This document shows positions 1-5,873 of a DNA stretch of 5,873 bases, piece after piece (within the stretch, counting starts at the first letter, position 1; each line of letters begins with the position of its first letter). The notes beneath the pieces are model-generated. The model saw only the letters and a program-made list of their open reading frames with translations. It ran no database searches and was not told the origin of the DNA. Source of the DNA: Bacteroidales bacterium UBA4243 (GTDB lineage: Bacteria > Bacteroidota > Bacteroidia > Bacteroidales > F082); contig DGXB01000045.1 of the NCBI GenBank assembly GCA_002396205.1, positions 1 to 5,873 of the forward strand, read 5' to 3'. Made by a program: the position numbers and the translations under genes.

Positions 1-676
1 CAGCGACATGGCCATCGGCCTTGGCAAGATGATGGGCTTCCGCTTCCCCGAGAACTTCAACGACCCCTACACCAGCCGCAGCGTCACCGAGTTCTGGAAA
101 CGTTGGCACATGACCCTGGGCAGCTTCATCATGAACTACCTCTACATCCCGCTCGGCGGCAACCGCAAAGGCAAGGGACGCATGTATTTCAACCTCTGGC
201 TCTGCTTCCTGCTTTCGGGATTGTGGCACGGCGCCAGCTGGAACTTCGTCCTTTGGGGCGCCTTCCACGGCTTGTTCATCTGCGCCGACAAGCTCTTCCT
301 GAAAAACCTGCTGAAAAAGGCTGGCACGGTGCCTTCGGTCGTCATCACCTTCTTCTTAGTGGCCATGGGCTGGGTGCTCTTCCGCGTCGACACGGCTGCC
401 GATGCCGGTGGCTTCTATCAAGCCTTGTTCGCATTTAGGGATGGCCTCACCGTGGCCGGCGATGCACAATTCTGGTGCGTCTTCGCCCTTGCCATCGCGT
501 TCTCTTTCCTTACACTGTTGCCCTTCGGACAACGGCTGCAAGACAGCATCTTTGCCGACCATTATTCCAAGCCCCTCTCGTGGACCATGTTTGCCATCAC
601 CTTGGTACTGTTTGTCCTTTCGGCAGGGTCGCTTTGTGTTTCCGACTTCAATCCCTTCATCTATTTCCGATTCTGA
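1..676 (+). CDS. MBOAT-family membrane O-acyltransferase, AlgI type (C-terminal part; 5' end outside window)
   Basis: This is the C-terminal portion of a polytopic membrane acyltransferase of the AlgI/DltB branch of the MBOAT family. Such proteins move acyl groups, usually acetyl, across the cytoplasmic membrane for O-acetylation of extracytoplasmic polysaccharides. The frame is open from base 2, so the start lies upstream; about 224 residues are visible against roughly 460-520 for full-length relatives. Visible hallmarks are 'FPENFNDPY', 'EFWKRWHMTLG', 'YLYIPLGGNRKG' and 'LSGLWHGASWNF'. The His in WHG (bases 227-229) matches the conserved MBOAT histidine, and a second His follows in 'GAFHG' (bases 266-268). 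About five hydrophobic segments are present, including the characteristic 'GWVLFRVD' region, and the protein ends in 'FIYFRF'. The next gene starts 3 nt after the TGA stop. The two downstream AlgX/J-like genes support a polysaccharide acetylation role. The family is clear; the substrate and acyl group are inferred. Confidence 0.93.
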   Translation, partial: SDMAIGLGKMMGFRFPENFNDPYTSRSVTEFWKRWHMTLGSFIMNYLYIPLGGNRKGKGRMYFNLWLCFLLSGLWHGASWNFVLWGAFHGLFICADKLFLKNLLKKAGTVPSVVITFFLVAMGWVLFRVDTAADAGGFYQALFAFRDGLTVAGDAQFWCVFALAIAFSFLTLLPFGQRLQDSIFADHYSKPLSWTMFAITLVLFVLSAGSLCVSDFNPFIYFRF

Positions 677-679
677 GCC

Positions 680-2011
680 ATGAAAAAGAACAAGCACTTC
701 CTCGTCCAATTCGTTTGCGTCTTTGCGGTGCTCTGCGCCTTGCTGCTGCAAGGGTTTACGCATGTCGTGAAGATGAAGCCCCTGTCGGGCTATGTCCCCA
801 ACGAGCAACCCGTCAAACTGACGTTCAAGACCTATTACGACGGCTCTTTCCAAAACTACCTGACCGACCACGCCAAACGAAACAGCGGCTTCCGCGAAGT
901 TTGCATCCGATCCTACAACCAATGTCTGTTCTCGCTGTTCGGCAAATCGACCAACGACAACATCATCCGTGGCGAAAACAAGGAAATGTATCTCAAGATG
1001 TATCTCGACGAGGTGACAGGCAAGACTTTTGGGCACCACTACGCATCGCAAGGAGCCTTTGAAGCCGAAGCCCAACGCAACATCGAGAAGAACCTTGTGC
1101 TCATCGACAGCCTGCGCAACCACGGCACACAGTTCCTTTTCGTGGAAGCGCCGTCGAAGACTTGGGTGTATCCAGAATATATGCCGCAAGAATACCGCGA
1201 CTCCATCATGCCCTTCAACGTGCAGCAATACTACACCCGATTGTTCGAGCAAAACGGCATCCCCCACATCGACTTCTTGAGCTATTTCCAATCGCTGAAA
1301 GGACAGACGAAGTATCCCATGTACACCCGCTACGGCACCCACTGGGCCGAAAGCACCATCCCCTTCGTGGCCGACTCGGTACTGACGAAAATCGGCAGCC
1401 TCATCGGGCAGGAGATGCCGCATATCGTTTGCGTCGACGAGAACCTGTCGGCCAAATACTCGAAGCAAGACGGCGAAATCGAAAAACTGATGAATCTGTT
1501 ATTGCCCATCCGCAAACCCGCAATCCCACAGCCCATCATGGCCCTCAGCGACACCACCTTGCGCAAGCCCGACATCCTCGTCATCGCCGACAGCTATTTC
1601 ATCCAACTGCACGAATCGGCCTTCGCCGACGCCTTCGGACGGTGCGACTACTGGAAATACAACGACGAGGTCATCACAAAGAACATTGAGTTCCTGGGCA
1701 AGGTGAAATACTATCCCGACGTGTACAAAGTGATTGACGAAGTCGACTTAGTGATGGTCATCACCACCTCGGTCTATGCCTACGACTACATGTTCGGCTT
1801 TTGCGAGACCGCCCAACACGCCTTCGCCGACCGCGATGCCGAAGGCCAGGAGAAGCAAATCCAGAATATCATCAACAACATCAAGAACACGCCCGAATGG
1901 TTTGAAAGCGTCAAGCAACAGGCCGCAGAACGCGGCATCGAACTCGACGAGATGCTCCGCCTCAACGCCATTTATGCCATCGAGATGGACAAGCAAAAGC
2001 AAAAGGAATAA
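680..2011 (+). CDS. AlgX/AlgJ-like (SGNH/DHHW-type) membrane-anchored protein, copy 1
   Basis: This 443-residue protein is probably an extracytoplasmic partner of the MBOAT acyltransferase upstream. Residues ~6-26 form one hydrophobic segment after a Lys-rich start (MKKNKH), consistent with an uncleaved N-terminal anchor or a signal peptide. The body resembles the AlgX/AlgJ SGNH-like fold: 'GFREVCIRSYNQ' near residue 70, 'VEAPSKTWVYPEYMP' in the middle, 'YGTHWAE' with candidate catalytic His221, and 'IADSYF' with candidate nucleophile Ser305. The Asp that precedes this His by two residues in AlgX/AlgJ (DxH) is Gly219 here. Residues 394-436 form a charged helical tail ('NTPEWFESVKQQAAERGIEL'). 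The ATG at 680 lies 3 nt after the preceding stop with no Shine-Dalgarno sequence, as is common in Bacteroidota. The stop abuts the ATG of a paralogue. Family assignment rests on motifs and gene context; acetyltransferase or esterase activity is inferred. Confidence 0.82.
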   Translation: MKKNKHFLVQFVCVFAVLCALLLQGFTHVVKMKPLSGYVPNEQPVKLTFKTYYDGSFQNYLTDHAKRNSGFREVCIRSYNQCLFSLFGKSTNDNIIRGENKEMYLKMYLDEVTGKTFGHHYASQGAFEAEAQRNIEKNLVLIDSLRNHGTQFLFVEAPSKTWVYPEYMPQEYRDSIMPFNVQQYYTRLFEQNGIPHIDFLSYFQSLKGQTKYPMYTRYGTHWAESTIPFVADSVLTKIGSLIGQEMPHIVCVDENLSAKYSKQDGEIEKLMNLLLPIRKPAIPQPIMALSDTTLRKPDILVIADSYFIQLHESAFADAFGRCDYWKYNDEVITKNIEFLGKVKYYPDVYKVIDEVDLVMVITTSVYAYDYMFGFCETAQHAFADRDAEGQEKQIQNIINNIKNTPEWFESVKQQAAERGIELDEMLRLNAIYAIEMDKQKQKE

Positions 2012-3751
2012 ATGGGCAAAAAGCCGAAATACGACCTCGTGCTATTCATCCTGCTCGCTGTGTTAGGATTCATGCCCATGCTGCAAGGCTGGCTCCATTG
2101 GCTTCCTGTGAAACCCCTCAATGGCGTCACCAAAGAAACCGACAGGCCAAAATTCGGGCTTGAGGCCTACCAATCAGGCAGCTTCGGCAAAGAAACAGAG
2201 GCCTACGCGAGCCAACACTTCGGCTTCCGCGAACCCGTCATACGCCTCTACAACCAATACCTTTGGGACTTTTATCGCAAGACCTACGCCCACGACGTGG
2301 TGGCCGGAAAGCAAGGCTGGCTCTACTATCCCCAAAGCGTCAGGGACTACTACGGCCAAGAGCTGCTCCGCTGGCACCCTTCCGTCGACGAGGCCCGCAA
2401 AAAGTTCGACCGCGAAGCGAAATACATGAGCTGGGCGCGCCAAATCCTGAAAGAGAACGGCGTCGACCTCCTGGTTTTCATGGCCCCCGAAAAGAGCTTC
2501 CTCTATCCCGAGTTCCTGCCCGACGGCGAAAAAGACACCACCACTTTCAACGCCTGCGACCATTTCGCCCAACGCTTCAGCGAAATCGGCTTCCCCCACA
2601 TTGAAATGACGCGCTGGTTCCAGCAAATCAAGGACACGGTCGACTATCCGCTCATCCCACAAGCCGGGGCGCACTGGATTTTCCCTTCGGTCTATGCCGC
2701 CGACACGCTGACACGCCTCATGGGCCAACTGAAAGGCACAAAACTGCCCAAAATCCGCATCGGCGAGGCCTACGAGACCCCCGAACGCGACCACGACTAC
2801 GACAACGACCTTGAACTGCTCCTCAACTTGGCCCTCCCCCTTCGCCACCAATACGGCTACGCCCCACGCCGCCACGTCAGCATCGAGGCCGACACGAGCT
2901 GCATGAAACCCAAAGTGCTTTTCATCGGCAACTCCTATTTTTGGGCCATGAACCTCTTCGTGCCCTTCAACGAAATGTTTGAGACCACCGAGTTTTGGTA
3001 CTATTTCTCCACCGCCTATTCGGGCCAAGACCTGACCGAGACCGACAAAGTGAACCAATTGGACTTCCTCGAAAAACTCCTCAGCTTCGACTATGTGGTG
3101 TGGTTCACCACGGGCAACCAGCTGAACAAAGGCACCTCCGACTTTGCCGCAAAAACCATCCTCAACCTTTGCTACAGCCAGGAAGACATCACCCCGACCT
3201 ACCTCCGCATCATCGACAGCCTCTGGCACGACAGCCTCACCTTGGCCTCGACCGATGCACCGATTGCCGACAGCAACTACAAGCAACGACTTTGGCCGAA
3301 AGCCACACAGTTGGTTTACGACCATCCCGAACGCTACTTCCCCGAATTGGCCTCCGACAGCCTCCCCGCCCTGCGCAACCCGAGGATAAAGGAAATCGTC
3401 GCCATCAACGAAATCAAGAAAGACTCGATCTGGATGTGGAACCTCTCGACCTGCCAAACCGTCATCCAAAACGCCACGCTGCAACAAGTGCTGCTCATGG
3501 AAGCCCACAACATCATCGAAGGCCAACCCCTGATGCGCGACATGGCCGACCCCGAAGCCAAACGCGACCGCATTGAACAACTCGTTGCCGACATGCTGCA
3601 ACAGCTCCGCAGCAATCCCAACACCATGAAACAAATCGAGGAAAAAGCCCTGAAGAACGGCCTTTCAGTGGAAGAACAAACGCTAATCGACGCCCGCTGG
3701 ATCGTCAACAGGCTCATCAAGAAGAACTACTACAGCTTGGAAACGCCTTAG
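2012..3751 (+). CDS. AlgX/AlgJ-like (SGNH/DHHW-type) membrane-anchored protein, copy 2, with long C-terminal helical extension
   Basis: This 579-residue paralogue of the preceding protein probably acts in the same surface-glycan acetylation cassette. A hydrophobic segment at residues ~6-24 anchors or exports it. Aligned motifs are 'GFREPVIRLYNQ', 'FMAPEKSFLYPEFLP', 'AGAHWIF' with His221 (the same residue number as in copy 1) and 'IGNSYFWAM' with Ser308. Gly219 again replaces the Asp expected two residues before the His. It is 136 residues longer than copy 1; most of the excess lies between about residue 380 and 520 and is largely helical and charged. A homologue of copy 1's helical tail ends the protein (about 520-565). 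The ATG follows the previous TAA with no gap. An A-rich AAAAGGAA at 2001-2008 could help initiation, although Bacteroidota rarely depend on such sites. The stop overlaps the convergent CotH-family gene. Division of labour between the two copies is unknown. Confidence 0.8.
   Translation: MGKKPKYDLVLFILLAVLGFMPMLQGWLHWLPVKPLNGVTKETDRPKFGLEAYQSGSFGKETEAYASQHFGFREPVIRLYNQYLWDFYRKTYAHDVVAGKQGWLYYPQSVRDYYGQELLRWHPSVDEARKKFDREAKYMSWARQILKENGVDLLVFMAPEKSFLYPEFLPDGEKDTTTFNACDHFAQRFSEIGFPHIEMTRWFQQIKDTVDYPLIPQAGAHWIFPSVYAADTLTRLMGQLKGTKLPKIRIGEAYETPERDHDYDNDLELLLNLALPLRHQYGYAPRRHVSIEADTSCMKPKVLFIGNSYFWAMNLFVPFNEMFETTEFWYYFSTAYSGQDLTETDKVNQLDFLEKLLSFDYVVWFTTGNQLNKGTSDFAAKTILNLCYSQEDITPTYLRIIDSLWHDSLTLASTDAPIADSNYKQRLWPKATQLVYDHPERYFPELASDSLPALRNPRIKEIVAINEIKKDSIWMWNLSTCQTVIQNATLQQVLLMEAHNIIEGQPLMRDMADPEAKRDRIEQLVADMLQQLRSNPNTMKQIEEKALKNGLSVEEQTLIDARWIVNRLIKKNYYSLETP
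3383..3706 (+). repeat. Imperfect protein-level repeat in the C-terminal extension of AlgX/J-like copy 2
   Basis: Residues 458-502 (starting 'RIKEIVAINEIKK', ending 'LLMEAHNII') and 520-565 (starting 'RIEQLVADMLQQL', ending 'TLIDARWIV') align by eye over about 45 residues with a single one-residue gap. They share RI..(I/L)VA at the start and an (E/D)A...(I)(I/V) pattern at the end. The second unit also aligns without gaps to the tail of copy 1 (residues ~394-436). The similarity is between protein sequences; I see no obvious DNA repeat. It suggests a duplicated helical-hairpin module. This is my own alignment and has no statistical support. Confidence 0.4.
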
Positions 3752-5580
3752 AGCCGCACAATGCGCTGCGAATGCCCCCCCACCTGCAACAAATACACTC
3801 CCGAGCTTAGATTGGGATGAAGCACAATCTCGTTGTCCCCTTTGTCCAACCAACACGGCTGCGCGTAGACTTTCCGCCCCATCACATCGTAAACAGCCAC
3901 CTCCTTTGCGCCGAAGCTCTCGGCATCAACGACAATGCGCAGCTCCTCAGTGAAAGGGTTGGGATAGCATTTCGCCACATGGGCCACTGGCTCCACGACA
4001 GACAAGAACTCGTTCAACTCGGCGATGACATGGATGGGCCTGTACATCAGGAAAGAGTGAATCACCGGCATGCTGTAGTTCTCCCATACGCCAATGGTGT
4101 GCGGCACGTTGAAGCGTTCTATTTGGTTGGGCACCTCGGGCTGCAAGGCCTGGTAGATGTCGTCGAAATAGGGTTTGGTGTTTTGATAGGCGAATGTGGT
4201 AGCCGCCAGCGTGTTGAAACGGCTGCAAAACTGCGCCTTGAACCCTTCGTTGCCAAGCAAGCGCCTGAAGAACAAAGTGGCCCTGCTGTTGGTGGGCCAA
4301 ACGGATTCGCCCACATAGGTGGCATTGGCGAAGGCATTGAAATCGTCATACTCGACCAAGCACCCGTCGCCGTCGTAGAAGATCCAGCGCCACTTGCCGT
4401 CGCCTTCCTGCCAGCAGCGCAAGTTGGTGGCAGGCCAGTCGAGGTTGAGGGCGAAAAGCTCGAAGACAAAATAGTCGATGAAATTGGAAATGTCGATATG
4501 CGCTGCGGCATAGGCATATTGCTCCTCGTCGGCAAGGTCGGCCTGCTCCATCCAGGCAAGCAGCGCATCGAAGTTGTCGGGGCTACCGCATTCCACCTCG
4601 TACCATTCCTTGATGATGGTGACACGATCCTTGTTCACGCCAAGGTGGTCTTCCAAATAGTTCTCGTCGGGTTTCTCCTCCAAATAATACACGCCCCAAT
4701 ACTCGCCGTTGATGAACAACACGCAAGGGCGCGACGAGAGGGTCTCCACGTCGAGCGGATGGGCGATGAGATTGCAGAGATGATCCTGGCAGCCAGCGCC
4801 ATTCCATGTGCTCGAAAAGGGTCGCAAGGTGAGGTGCTTGAATTTCTCCAACGGGGTGGTGTCAAAAAACCTGTAGTGGATGCGCTTCTTGCCATACTCC
4901 TCGCGGGCATAGAGGGAATAGCCCTTATGGCTGCGCCAGCGCGACTGCTTGCCATGGGTGCGCAACCCCAATAGCTGGTTGACGCCAACGCTGCCACCGG
5001 CTTCATAAAACTCAAAGTTGCTCGTCCGTTCCCATTCGCGGCCTTTCATGAAATAATTGCCTGTCGCATAAGGGTTATACGGGTTAAAATGAATGCCAGG
5101 AACGAGAATGCCTCGCTCGTAGCCAAACAAATCCAACGAGTCGGCGCAAAGCGAAACGGCAGGCAAGCCATGCGTGTCGCATCCCAAGGCACGGATGAAA
5201 TAGCTATTGGTGACCACCTTGCTCACACAACTGTCGTTCTCGTCGAAAACCGCCGCTCGAATCACGATGCAATGACGAATGCTGTCGGGCAGGAAGAAAT
5301 CAGGCTCCGGACAGTTGACGATGGTGTAGATGTCGGATTTCGAATAGAGGCTGTAACCCATCGGCAACGGTGCCTCATAGCGAGCCGATTGCGCCGTGGG
5401 ACGGTTACCGTCGATGGTATAACGAATGTGGTTCTGCGGGTTGGAACTGAACAGTTCGAGCGCAAAAGTCTCTTCATAAAAGCCACCATGGGCCGAGAAC
5501 ACCACAGTGTCGGTTTGGGCTTGCGCCGAAACGAGGGCGAGGAAAAGGCTCCACAATATGCCAAATCGGATTTTCGCCAT
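3748..5580 (-). CDS. CotH-kinase-family secreted protein with T9SS C-terminal sorting domain
   Basis: This 610-residue protein carries a signal peptide (residues 1-~22, 'LFLALVSAQA'), a chitobiase-like beta-sandwich (~25-130, 'RYTIDGNRPT'), a CotH domain (~140-520) and a T9SS sorting tail (~535-610: 'YPNPF' at 539, 'VYDVMGRKVY', 'LSSGVYLLQV' at 591-600). CotH hallmarks are 'GLRTHGKQSRWRSHKGYSLY' (205-224), 'LFINGEYWGVYYLEEKPDE' (288-306), 'NLDWPATN' (379-386) and 'WRWIFYDGDG' (397-406), the last giving a D-x-D (403/405) like the metal-binding acidic pair of CotH kinases. CotH proteins are atypical protein kinases, first known from spore coats; here the protein would be exported across the outer membrane and attached or released. 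I chose the ATG at 5580, not a GTG ten codons upstream, because it directly precedes the signal peptide and the GTG would lie at the promoter element. Kinase activity and targets are inferred. Confidence 0.9.
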   Translation of the reverse strand: MAKIRFGILWSLFLALVSAQAQTDTVVFSAHGGFYEETFALELFSSNPQNHIRYTIDGNRPTAQSARYEAPLPMGYSLYSKSDIYTIVNCPEPDFFLPDSIRHCIVIRAAVFDENDSCVSKVVTNSYFIRALGCDTHGLPAVSLCADSLDLFGYERGILVPGIHFNPYNPYATGNYFMKGREWERTSNFEFYEAGGSVGVNQLLGLRTHGKQSRWRSHKGYSLYAREEYGKKRIHYRFFDTTPLEKFKHLTLRPFSSTWNGAGCQDHLCNLIAHPLDVETLSSRPCVLFINGEYWGVYYLEEKPDENYLEDHLGVNKDRVTIIKEWYEVECGSPDNFDALLAWMEQADLADEEQYAYAAAHIDISNFIDYFVFELFALNLDWPATNLRCWQEGDGKWRWIFYDGDGCLVEYDDFNAFANATYVGESVWPTNSRATLFFRRLLGNEGFKAQFCSRFNTLAATTFAYQNTKPYFDDIYQALQPEVPNQIERFNVPHTIGVWENYSMPVIHSFLMYRPIHVIAELNEFLSVVEPVAHVAKCYPNPFTEELRIVVDAESFGAKEVAVYDVMGRKVYAQPCWLDKGDNEIVLHPNLSSGVYLLQVGGHSQRIVRL

Positions 5581-5599
5581 AATGCCAAGATTCTCGAGG

Positions 5600-5607
5600 C
5601 AAAAATA
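5600..5607 (-). promoter_or_regulatory. Bacteroidota-type -7 promoter element for the CotH-family gene
   Basis: On the minus strand this reads TATTTTTG, an exact match to the Bacteroidota -7 consensus TAnnTTTG. It ends 19 nt before the chosen ATG (5580), which predicts a very short 5' leader of roughly 10-15 nt. No clear TTTG -33 element lies at the usual 19-21 nt spacing; the nearest candidate, ATTG, is closer. The element sits 3 nt downstream of the U-tract of the preceding gene's terminator. Confidence 0.55.
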
Positions 5608-5610
5608 CAC

Positions 5611-5647
5611 AAAAAAACGGCCAATGTGTTAAATTGACCGTTTTTTT
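5611..5647 (-). terminator. Intrinsic terminator (possibly bidirectional) after the S46 peptidase gene
   Basis: Read on the minus strand, CGGTCAAT and ATTGGCCG form an 8-bp stem (one G-U wobble) around a short loop. Seven A's lie on the 5' side and seven T's on the 3' side, and the A/T tracts can extend the stem to 15 bp. The structure begins about 34 nt after the S46 stop codon. On the plus strand the same stem has one C-A mismatch but also ends in seven T's, so weaker termination in that direction is possible. Confidence 0.8.
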
Positions 5648-5650
5648 GCG

Positions 5651-5673
5651 GTAGAGACGCAAAATTTTGCGTC
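5651..5673. repeat. Palindromic repeat-like element centred on GACGCAAAATTTTGCGTC
   Basis: Bases 5656-5673 are an 18-bp perfect palindrome, GACGCAAAATTTTGCGTC, preceded by GTAGA at 5651-5655. The matching right flank of a longer symmetric form (TCTAC) is absent; GTTAT follows instead. From memory, elements with GTAGAGACGC arms are dispersed between genes in some Bacteroidota, so this may be a half-eroded copy of such a family. It lies between the S46 stop codon and the terminator, so its transcript would form a hairpin at the mRNA 3' end. Only one copy is visible in this window. Confidence 0.5.
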
Positions 5674-5681
5674 GTTATAAT

Positions 5682-5873
5682 TTAGATTTTCTCTTCTTCC
5701 ACGCGCAGCGGCTGGGGTTCGCCCTTGCGGATGTCAAGCTCGTCGATGAGGTTGGTGGCACCGGCGTACTTGTCGATGATGAAGAGCACGTAACGGATGT
5801 CGACGTTGATGGTGCGTTGCAAGCGAGGCTCAAAGTTGACGTCGCCGCTCATGGCTTCCCAGTTGCCGTCGAA
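5682..5873 (-). CDS. S46-family dipeptidyl peptidase (DPP7/DPP11-like), C-terminal 63 residues; 5' end outside window
   Basis: The minus-strand frame is open from the window edge to a TAA at 5682-5684. It encodes 'FDGNWEAMSGDVNFEP', 'LQRTINVDIRYVLFIIDKYA' and 'TNLIDELDI', followed by a charged tail ending 'RVEEEKI'. This is the conserved C-terminal block of S46 serine peptidases, which remove dipeptides from the N-termini of oligopeptides in the periplasm and feed amino-acid-fermenting or peptide-using Bacteroidota. The catalytic His, Asp and Ser (GNSGSP) lie upstream of the visible part, the Ser only a short way beyond the edge. The Gly in 'FDG' occupies what I recall as the specificity position: Gly in DPP7 (hydrophobic P1) versus Arg in DPP11 (acidic P1). 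Full-length relatives have about 700 residues. The terminator at 5611-5647 follows, separating it from the CotH-family gene. Confidence 0.85.
   Translation of the reverse strand, partial: FDGNWEAMSGDVNFEPRLQRTINVDIRYVLFIIDKYAGATNLIDELDIRKGEPQPLRVEEEKI

Noticed and set aside
356..1468. 370-codon open frame on the minus strand spanning the MBOAT/AlgX-J junction
   Set aside because: It is antisense to two genuine genes, crosses their junction, and its translation is His/Val/Glu-rich with no family resemblance.
2174..3634. 486-codon open frame on the minus strand, opposite AlgX/J-like copy 2
   Set aside because: It is antisense to a well-supported gene with family motifs. Its low-complexity Val/Gly/Ala/Glu-rich translation has no recognisable domain. 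Such frames arise from the C/G-rich third positions of the real gene.
3817..4974. 385-codon open frame on the plus strand, opposite the CotH-family gene
   Set aside because: It lies wholly within the antisense of a gene with clear CotH and T9SS domains, and its translation shows no domain.
5581..5610. N-terminal extension of the CotH-family protein from a GTG at 5610
   Set aside because: The extra ten residues would precede a normal signal peptide, and this start would overlap the -7 promoter element. The ATG at 5580 gives a proper leader.
5089..5637. 182-codon plus-strand open frame reaching into the intergenic region
   Set aside because: It is a shadow of the CotH-family gene that runs through its promoter and terminator, with no recognisable domain.
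1..5873. CRISPR array, tRNA/rRNA, insertion sequence or phage genes
   Set aside because: I saw no regularly spaced repeats, tRNA-like cloverleaf, transposase motifs or terminal inverted repeats. Apart from about 100 bp, the window is filled by ordinary envelope or exported-protein genes.

Overview
The window looks like chromosomal DNA from a member of the Bacteroidota, most likely order Bacteroidales; I cannot name the genus. The evidence is a type IX secretion (T9SS) C-terminal sorting domain on one protein, the end of an S46-family dipeptidyl peptidase (a family typical of this phylum), gene starts that mostly lack a Shine-Dalgarno sequence, and a match to the Bacteroidota -7 promoter element TAnnTTTG. 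Coding DNA is moderately GC-rich with many C/G third positions. The single intergenic gap is strongly AT-rich.

Left part (1-3751, plus strand): a tight three-gene cassette. It opens with the C-terminal half of an MBOAT membrane acyltransferase of the AlgI type. Two paralogous AlgX/AlgJ-like (SGNH/DHHW-type) proteins of 443 and 579 residues follow, each with an N-terminal membrane anchor. Junctions are 3 nt and 0 nt, so co-transcription and coupled translation are likely. By analogy with alginate and other exopolysaccharide acetylation systems, the MBOAT protein would move acetyl groups across the inner membrane and the anchored partners would accept them or pass them to an extracytoplasmic glycan. 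The glycan cannot be identified from this window.

Right part (3748-5873, minus strand): a 610-residue secreted CotH-kinase-family protein with a signal peptide, an N-terminal chitobiase-like beta-sandwich region, a CotH domain and a T9SS sorting tail. Its 3' end overlaps the acetylation cassette tail to tail by 4 bp. Upstream of it is a compact ~100 bp regulatory gap holding its -7 promoter element, an intrinsic terminator for the preceding gene and a palindromic repeat-like element. At the right edge is the last 63 codons of an S46 dipeptidyl peptidase.

All genes shown act at the envelope or outside the cytoplasm: surface glycan acetylation, a putative surface kinase-like protein and an exported peptidase. 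I see no mobile element, CRISPR array, RNA gene or phage gene. The most notable points are the doubled AlgX/J-like gene with the expected catalytic Asp replaced by Gly in both copies, the shared C-terminal helical module of these proteins, and the T9SS-exported CotH protein. None amounts to clear proof of a wholly new system.
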